DNA from: Delphinapterus leucas
Taxonomy: Eukaryota; Chordata; Mammalia; Artiodactyla; Monodontidae
Direction: 5' to 3'
Length of the DNA: 64,000 nt
Assembly (NCBI RefSeq): GCF_002288925.2
Contig: NW_022098091.1
Span: 1,737,917-1,801,916 of the forward strand
The first letter of the stretch is position 1; every line of letters begins with the position of its first letter. The translations under genes and the position numbers were made by a program. A model generated the notes under the pieces. That model saw only the letters and a list, made by a program, of their open reading frames with translations, did not search any database and had not been told where the DNA came from. Shown piece after piece: positions 57,057-64,000 of this stretch.

Positions 57057-60000
57057 CTAGGGATGGGGAGAAAAGAGAAAAAATTATATGAGAAAGCTTT
57101 CAGATTAACTCCACCGGGTTGCTTAAACATTTGCTTTCCTTGGGAACTCTGTAATGCTAACATACCTTGTTTTATGCAATAGATAATTTCCTGTCAGGCC
57201 ATAATTAAGTAAAAGTTTTAGTAACCAAACTGTACTTTCATTTACTTAACAAATTCTTGTACCACACACTATATAGGCGCTGGCTATTCACACATATACA
57301 AAATAAAACAAACAGTCCCATAGATTCTCACTATTTATAAACTAATTTATTTTAGAACTTCTTTCTAAAAAGTCTATTTTTAACTGGAATCATCATTTCC
57401 CAATTTCTGTATTTTAAGTTCTAATTTCCTATGTTGAGTTCCTTAAGAAGTGTAGATTAATATGCAGGCAAGATCCTCCTGCTTATGTTTATGTATTTAA
57501 TTTTTAAAATAAATTTATTTTATTTATTTATTTTTTGGCTGCCTTGGGTCTTCATTGCTGTGCATGCATGGGCTTTCTCTAGTTGCGGCGAGCGGGGGCT
57601 TCTCTTTGTTGTGGTGCACAGGCTACTCATTGTGGTGGCTTCTCTTGTTGCGGAGCACGGGCTCTAGGCGTGCGGGCTTCAGTAGTTGTGGCACTTAGGC
57701 TCAGTAAGTAGTTGTGGCACACGGGCTTAGTGGCTCAGCGGCATGTGGGGTCTTCCCGGACCAGGGCTTGAACCCGTGCCCCTGCATTGGCAGGCAGATT
57801 CTTAACCACTGCACCACCAGGGAAGTCCCCCTCCTGCTTTTTTTAAAAATTTATTTATTTGTTTATTTTTGGCTGCACTGGGTCTTCGTTGCTGCGTGGG
57901 CTTTCTCTAGTTGTGGCGAGCGGGGGCTACTCTTCGTTGCGGCGCATGGGCTTCTCATTGTGGTGGCTTCTCTTGTTGAGGAGCACAGGCTCCAGGCACG
58001 TGGGCTTCAGTAGTTGTGGCACGTGGGCTCAGTAGTTGTGGCTCGTGGGCTCTAGGGCGCAGGCTCAGTAGCTGTGGCGCACGGGCTTAGTTGCTCCGTG
58101 GCATGTGGGATCTTCCCAGACCACAGCTCGAACCCGTGTCCCCTGGGTTAGCAGGCAGGTTCTTAACCACTGTGCCACCAGGGAAGTCCCCTCCTGCTTA
58201 TTTACAACTCAATTATTCCCACAGCAGTTGAAAACAAGGACTGTCCATTAGCTACAGGAAACATTCCTCTCCCTATCATTTGAGTGCCCCCTACATACTC
58301 TATTATTTGAAGGCACAGAAAATAGGTCATCCCACACTAGATCTAAGAATCTTTTCAGGGACTTCCCTGGTGGTGCAGTGGTTAAGATTACACCTTCCAA
58401 GGCAGGGGACATGGGGCCGGGAAGATCCAACATGCAGCGAAGCAACTAAGCCCGTGCACCACAACTACTGAGTCCACGTGCCACAACAACTGAAGCCTGT
58501 GCGCCTAGAGCCCGTGCTCCACAACAAGAGAAGCTACCACAATGAGAAGCCCGCGCACCACAACGAAGACTGGCATCCGCTCACCGCAACTAGAGAAAGC
58601 CCACGTGCAGCAACGAAGACCCAACGCAGCCAAAAAAAAAAAAAAAAAAAGAATCTTTGCAATACTCTCCTTATGGGTGCCCCATGGGTGCCTTCACCCC
58701 TCCCAGTGATGTACTTCTTGTGACCAGTCCTCAAAACCCATGCTTCCAGAGGGATACAAGGGTACTTGGGAAGGAGTAAAAAGAGGGAGAGGGAAAGGGG
58801 TTTAGGGGCAGCAGAAGAGAAAAGATTTGCAGAGAGAAGCTGAGGAATCTTCCTGCATGATTCATTTGGCCAGGTAAAAAGCATTCTGTATCTATGCAGA
58901 AAGCAGATAAGCTACAACATGAGGAACAGGGCTAAATTCCATGGAGTTCCTTGAGATGATCCAAACAAAATAGAACCCCCAAACACCTAGAAATCAAGAC
59001 AATGAAGGAAGTTTAGGCATTCCCTTCCCTGAAAAGAAAACCTGTTGAAAAGTTCCAAAAGAAAATGCAAGAGGGAGCCTAATTCTGCATGTACACTTCA
59101 TTTCTTTGGTTATTTCCCCACCTTTTCCTCAGGTTTATAAGTTCTCACCTTGGTCAGCTGACTATGCAATGATGACTTCTGGGCAGCTATATGAGGAAAC
59201 CAAGTCTTTAACATTCCTTCTACCTGTAGCAGGGTTCCTAGATAACGCTCTCTGTGAGGAGAAAAAAAAAAGCCATTAGGTGTGAAAAAAGCAACAGGAC
59301 AGGACTGGAGATAGCTCCTTTTTTATGAAGTACTGAGGAAAGAGCTCTTTTATGAAGTACTGAGGAAAGAATCAAGGGGACTTACCCCATCTGTGGCTTC
59401 TGCAAAACACCTACTATACGCTGGATCCTGTCCATTGCCACGCTCTGCTGGAAACTGCTCAATCCTGGGGTCAGGAAAGAGAAAGATCAAGGATTGAGAT
59501 TCAAGAATTTAATCAGGTAAAGGAAAGACAGAAGGGGTTAAAATGGATTCACCTAAAGAAATTGTCACAGGAGAAAAAGCTAATCATCCAGGCCCCAAAC
59601 AAAGACTTAAGAGAAATACACATTCAAAACATATTTTGAGAGACAGAGAGATGAATGTAGCTCAAATGAATGCAAGTAATCAGATAACTACCTCTCTCAA
59701 ATCGACCCATCTTCAGTCCATTCAGTAGGTCTGTGAGAGGGGGTATGAATCCTCGGAGCTCTTTACACTGTAGAAAAACAGGACAAAGGGTATGAGAAGA
59801 CCAAGAACTGCCCACACCAGTACTTATTCTTCCATCTCCCAATCTGAGAGCCAATACTATCCTCATGGGGTCCTTACCAACCAACTGGGTGCTAAGCCAC
59901 TTGGTCGTATCTCCTTTCCCCAGCTTTCTCTTACCTTCTGAGCAAAGAGCAGGTCTCCTTCTGTGGTACAACCCTGGATGTTTAGACTGGTCTCCAATTC

Positions 60001-60291
60001 ACCACCTCTTGATCTTTTGACCCCAGATCCTGACATAGAAGAAGCCAAGCCCCGCTGTTCCGAGTGAGATGCTGTAGGTTGCTTACTGGAAACCTTGGGT
60101 CGTTGCCTGCAGCGGATAGGACCAGGGCTGGGCCGAGAACCTCCCCTCTGACCAACAGTGTCTAGCCTGGGGCCATGGGCCCACTTGTCCTCCCTCTCAC
60201 TATCGGAGGGGAAGCCAGAGTCACTGTTCACTGGGGAGGTGGAAAAAGAGGAATAAAGAGAGTAGGAAGAAACGCTAGATGGAGAATCCAT
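56529..60291 (-). CDS. CIART: CIART (CHRONO), circadian transcriptional repressor
   Basis: Five coding exons (59935-60291, 59692-59767, 59386-59464, 59149-59251, 56529-57056) join in phase to 380 residues, close to the roughly 385 of human CIART. The protein represses CLOCK-BMAL1 transcription and acts in the nucleus as part of the circadian negative limb. An N-terminal Ser/Pro-rich tract opens MDSPSSVSSY. A conserved central helical segment (about 105-205: EGDLLFAQKCKELRGFIPPL, LSSFQQSVAMDRIQRIVGVL, ERYLGTLLQVEGMLKTWF) matches the BMAL1-interacting region. A Pro/Thr-rich C-terminus ends HPLNP. The start follows the human protein; an in-frame ATG 16 codons upstream is an alternative. Regulation is suggested by the CACGTG-rich promoter. 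Confidence 0.97.
57488..57830 (-). repeat. CHR-type SINE, first of a same-site pair
   Basis: Reversed full-length copy in the last CIART intron. 'ctcctgctt' lies on both sides. Confidence 0.94.
57840..58190 (-). repeat. CHR-type SINE, second of a same-site pair
   Basis: Reversed, separated from the first copy only by CTCCTGCTT and followed by the same sequence (58191-58199). Confidence 0.94.
58356..58648 (+). repeat. CHR-type SINE
   Basis: Forward. Target duplication AAGAATCTTT (58345-58354, 58649-58658). The head has a short deletion before 'ccgggaagatcc'. Confidence 0.94.
58660..59145. other. CIART intron, no feature seen
   Basis: Intron sequence between the SINE and CIART exon 5. Nothing was recognised. 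Confidence 0.45.
59149..59251 (-). CDS. CIART: CIART exon (residues 172-205)
   Basis: ERYLGTLLQVEGMLKTWFPH then IAAQKSSLHSQLTK. Acceptor ctcacAG after a T-rich tract, donor AAG|gtgaga. Confidence 0.96.
59386..59464 (-). CDS. CIART: CIART exon (residues 145-170)
   Basis: LSSFQQSVAMDRIQRIVGVL then QKPQM, with Gly codons split at both ends. Acceptor gacccCAG, donor GG|gtaagt. Confidence 0.96.
59692..59767 (-). CDS. CIART: CIART exon (residues 120-144)
   Basis: CKELRGFIPPLTDLLNGLKM then GRFER. Acceptor ttctacAG, donor G|gtagtt. Confidence 0.96.
59935..60291 (-). CDS. CIART: CIART first coding exon
   Basis: Residues 1-119, MDSPSSVSSYSLYSSFSTSP and on to CTTEGDLLFAQK. Donor AAG|gtaaga. The exon itself begins at 60351 (after ctcttCAG) or at 60345, so 54 or more bases of 5' UTR precede this ATG. 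Confidence 0.96.
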
Positions 60292-60639
60292 GGGTTTAGA
60301 AGCAGGGGCTGGAGAGCAGCTCCCGGAGTACCCAAACATCGGGACCTGCAACTGAAGAGCAAAGCAAGGGAGTTTGAAACCAGAATCTGAGTATTAGGAA
60401 ATGGACTGGGAGACTAGGGTGTACTGTCTGCGATCATAATATCTCCTCCCTCCCTCCCCAATATTACCTGTCTCAGGGACAATTTAAAAAGTCATCTTCC
60501 CCGCCTCCCCTCCTCCATTAAGAACCTGGATTGCCTCTCTGGCCTCCGCAGAGCAGCTCTTAGCCTGACACAGACTCTTTTCCCTCAGTTCAGAGTAAAT
60601 ATAATGATTTGACACCTTTCCCCGGTTCGCCTCTTCTGG

Positions 60640-61740
60640 TCTCATCCTGACCCCGCAGTGAGCCTCTCTACCTGAGATCACGCCACCGGCAAGCCGGAAA
60701 TCTGCGGCACCCGAACCCACCTAGGGACCCGGCAGCAATCTCCCTCCTCTTGCCAATCTTTCTGATCAGGATCCCTGCGCCGGACCATCTCCAGTCGCGC
60801 CTGCCACGTGATGCGATCCCTCTCAATACCAATATCCGCGTTGAGTGCCTAAGCCCACTCCCACCGGGTCTGATCCTCCTGCGCGGATCGCTCCCTGACC
60901 TGAGTCTCCTCACCTGTGTCGGTCGGCTCAGCCCAGGCTGTCTCCAGCTCCTACTCCGACTGTCGGGTCAGGGCTACCCACCTCCGCCTCCCTCCCACTG
61001 GGTCCCGCCCCTTCCCCCGCCCAGACACGTGCAGCTCCGCACGTGCCTTCCCCCGGCGTACACAGACCTCGCACCCTCATTGGTTGTCTAGCCGGTGGCA
61101 CGTGACTCTCGTTACTGAAGTTCACATTCCATTTGCTACAGCATACAGGGGCTCGGCCAATAAAGAGGCAGTCAGGTGACGATTGGTTGGAAGGTAAGCA
61201 TTCCGTGCTCCGCCCCTACATGCGGCTAGCGAGGAGGACCCGGTGATGAGAGAAGGAGGAGGATGGAAAAAGAGTGGAAAAGAAGGGAGGGGAGGAAAAG
61301 GGCGGAGCCTGTGGCTTTAAATAGGATGGTGGTGTGCCGGAGCCGCGCAGCTGGAGTGTGCAGACTGGTTGTGTGACCTAAGGAGTGAGCCTTGAGATGT
61401 GGGACTCTCGGCTCTTCCTTGGGAACCGACCCCTCTTTCAGCGCCTCCGCTCACGAGTGCAGCACGTGGAAACGATAAGCGACTTGCGTCTGCAACGTGT
61501 GTGAGACAATGGATGTGTGCCACTATGTATACTCTCCCCCTCTCGGCGGCCCAGCTCTCGTGACTTCCCGGTCTCTGTTTCACCCTCCCCTCCTCCTCCT
61601 TCTCCTACAAGTTGGGTGCCTCCTGCCCTGCTGGGTGAGGAGGGTGGGGATTGCTGCCGAGAACACCGCGTCCTCTCCCCGGCTCCCGCTGGGGCGGCTC
61701 CACCAGCCCTTTCCTTATGTAACCCGCCACGCACGTTACC
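60640..61740. promoter_or_regulatory. CIART promoter with E-box cluster and D-box
   Basis: CpG-rich. Five perfect CACGTG boxes at 60805-60810, 61026-61031, 61040-61045, 61099-61104 and 61463-61468. E'-type AACGTG/CACGTT at 61494-61499 and 61732-61737. A perfect D-box TTATGTAA at 61715-61722. CCAAT at 61157-61161 and an inverted copy at 61182-61186. TATA-like TTTAAATA at 61316-61323. CLOCK-BMAL1 is known to drive CIART through E-boxes. Confidence 0.85.
60914..61110 (-). other. CIART: CIART noncoding exon 1
   Basis: Ends ACAG|gtgagg (GT at 60913-60912). The upstream limit is not visible in sequence, and the 61110 bound is a guess. Confidence 0.65.
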
Positions 61741-61994
61741 AGCTCAGATGCCAGCCCGCCACGACTCCAGAGGTCAAAGCCCCGCTGGGTTGCTCCTGAC
61801 TTTTCTACCCCGGTTCCCCGGGCCCTGCGCCCTTAGTTCTGTGTTTCTTAGCACAAGAAAAGGAGAGTGGGTAGGTCTCTGATCTCCTAGATTATGTACT
61901 TGTCCAGATTCAGTTTCTTCATTTGTCCTCTGGAGAAGATTTGAAGGACGGAGGGTGGCAAGTCCGGAGTTTACTATTCACTGGCCCTTGCAGT

Positions 61995-62129
61995 GCTTTG
62001 TTTTGTTTTGTTTGTTTTCTTTTGCTGTGCCAGGAGGCTTGCGGGATCTCAGTTCCCCAACGAGTAATTGAATCCGGGTGACCGCAGCGAAAGCCCGGAG
62101 TGCTAACCACTAAGCCACCGGGGAACTCC
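61995..62129 (-). repeat. CHR-type SINE, short form
   Basis: Reversed. Ten-base target duplication CCCTTGCAGT at 61985-61994 and 62130-62139. Confidence 0.94.
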
Positions 62130-62293
62130 CCCTTGCAGTATTGAGAGCACAGTGGGGAGAAGGGGACAGGACCCAGGGACTGTGGGCTGATTGAAGCTGT
62201 AACACCGAAGAGGCCGCAAGGGGGCAGCCCAGTTCTTTTTAGGGTCGAAGGATAAAAGGAAAAAAAAAATTTTTCTTTTTAAAGTTTGTCCCT

Positions 62294-62621
62294 GGGCTTC
62301 CCTGGTGCAGTGGTTAAGAATCCAACTGCCGATGCAGGGGACACAGGTTCGAGGCCTGGTCGAGGAAGATCCCACGTGCTGCGGAGCAACTAAGCCCATG
62401 TGCTACAACTATTGAGCCTGCACTCTAGAGCCCGCAAGCCACAACTACTGAAGCCCACGCGTCTAAAGCCCGTGCACCACAACAAGAGAAGCCACCGCTA
62501 TGAGAAGCCCGCGCACCGCAACCAAGAATAGCACCCGCTCGCCGCAACTAGAGAAAGCCTGCAGCAACAAAGACCCAAAGCAGCCAAAAATAAATAAATA
62601 AATTTATAAAAAGAAAAAAAC
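62294..62621 (+). repeat. CHR-type SINE
   Basis: Forward copy with AAATA tail. The right flank 'gtctgtcc' resembles the left flank 'gtttgtcc'. Confidence 0.93.
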
Positions 62622-62639
62622 AGTCTGTCCTCGAATGCC

Positions 62640-63835
62640 TTAATTACTAACTGAAAAGGTACATAGTTAGGGGCTGGAGGGGGGAGATAAGGGAGGGAGG
62701 GTGTGAATTTTAAAAATCTATTCTAAGTAGTTTTTGATATTTTACGTATGTTTAACAATGTGCTTATTTTATAAAAAGGGTTCCACTTCAACTTTCTTTC
62801 TCCAGATATACTGTCTCAACACCATATATGATAAAGCAAAACAGTAGAATTAGAGGGAATTATAGGCTGTGAATAAACCTGTTGTTTGTGGGTGTTTTTC
62901 TCCATTCTTCCCAAAATTTCAGGGTTTATTTTCTCACAGCCCTAATAATTCCCTCTAACTCTACTGTCGCCTAACTCCCTTTCTAATCTACCCTTCACAC
63001 ACCTATATCCTGGTGCTCTCTTCAGTGTTGCAGCTTTAGAACTGACCCTCATAAAGGAGTAGAGAGTAACCAGATTACTTCATTTATTTATTTAATCTTC
63101 CACTTTCCTCTTCCCAAATCCCCATCCAATGAGTCGTAGCAGCCTTCCCTCTCCTAAAAAACAAAAAAAAAACAAAAAAAAAACGAAGAAAGGGAAAAAC
63201 AAAAAAACAGGGTCAGGGGACTCAGGAAGCCCCTCCCACCTCTATGGAAACCCCCCAGATTTCTTATTTTGAGCTAGATTTCCTCATGACATCCACTACA
63301 TGTGTCCCCCTCCCCTCCTCACTCCTTCCTTCTGCTAAACCCCTTCATGCCCATAGTTATTTAGATTACCAACTTAAATTCCTTCCCTATAATACAGGTT
63401 TCTCTTCCTTCCCCCTTTCCACCATCTCTCCCCTACATTAGGGAACCACCCCCACTTCTGCCTCTTGACTCTGCCAGGTTGTAGGGCCCCTCCCATTTTG
63501 CCATCTGGCACCTGAAGAGCCTTAAACCAGGCCAGGCTGGAACCAGCTTTGATTCCTCGAGGCAGACTGGAAACCTGAGGAAGTTTCTTCTCCATTCCAC
63601 CTGCTTCTGCTCTAGGAGGTCCTGAAATCCTCCCAGTTCAGAAAGAGTAATGACTCTTATGACAAAGGCCTTTGCCTCAACATCTCCTAAACCTCCTTAA
63701 AGTTAGATAAGATTTTTCTATATGTGATCCCTCTTTAAGCAGCTCAGACAGAATTGACCAGGCTGGAAACACTAGCCAGAGATACTGGTAAAATTGCTTC
63801 ACAGACTCCCCCAAGGCCAGTGGCTGCACTCTCAC
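62640..63835. other. Spacer or C1orf54 3' region
   Basis: Contains minus-strand AATAAA candidates (TTTATT at 62935-62940 and near 63082) that could end C1orf54, and an A/C-rich run at 63155-63210. No coding exon was recognised. Confidence 0.4.
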
Positions 63836-63838
63836 CTT

Positions 63839-63937
<99 letters not shown>

Positions 63938-64000
63938 CTAAAATACAGACATCCCCTCATAGTAGGCTAGTGTCACCCTTCCTACTGCCCACCTCCCACT

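Noticed and set aside
59624..59971. Minus-strand 115-codon frame as a single CIART exon with an intronic N-terminus
   Set aside because: Only 59692-59767 has an acceptor and donor and continues the CIART protein. The rest is intron.
61517..61882. Plus-strand open frames of 100-121 codons upstream of CIART
   Set aside because: GC-rich promoter sequence with no splice or protein support. Long frames are expected by chance at this composition.

Overview
This is nuclear DNA from a placental mammal, almost certainly a cetacean. Genes are split into GT-AG exons, CpG islands mark the promoters, and about 35-40 copies of a tRNA-Glu-derived CHR-type SINE are present. These start with a 'cttccctggtgg' head and end in an A-rich or AAATA tail, the SINE class known from whales and their relatives. 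MIR, L2, L1 and hAT relics fill much of the rest. A few SINEs (15.4, 22.6, 40.6 kb) are of a younger sub-type common in toothed whales; that narrower placement is only suggestive.

The window is syntenic with human 1q21.2, read in reverse, and every gene lies on the minus strand. From left to right: RPRD2 (first coding exon only, 453-657, running off the left edge); a repeat-filled spacer with L2, CHR SINEs and a small DNA transposon; PRPF3 (coding 9449-26702, noncoding first exon near 28.72-28.8 kb); a 9 kb spacer of SINE, L2 and L1; MRPS21 (coding 37989-38169 and 50375-50457, 12 kb intron); CIART/CHRONO (coding 56529-60291, noncoding first exon ending at 60914, CACGTG-rich promoter); and the last coding exon of a C1orf54 homologue (63839-63934) at the right edge.

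Reading frames were rebuilt exon by exon, with phases checked across each junction. PRPF3 gives 683 residues from 15 coding exons, MRPS21 gives 87 from two, and CIART gives 380 from five. All three are intact. The genes do not form a pathway: RPRD2 binds the RNA polymerase II CTD, PRPF3 is a U4/U6 snRNP splicing factor, MRPS21 is a mitochondrial ribosomal protein, and CIART is a circadian repressor.

No previously undescribed gene system was found. The items most worth a second look are a SINE carrying a second, transduced 3' segment (30937-31198), a 0.6 kb direct duplication inside PRPF3 introns that brackets three exons, five perfect CACGTG boxes plus a perfect D-box at CIART, and an 11-unit GGC/GCC run in the RPRD2 leader that is open in frame with the protein. 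A 100-N assembly gap (40671-40770) lies inside a young SINE.
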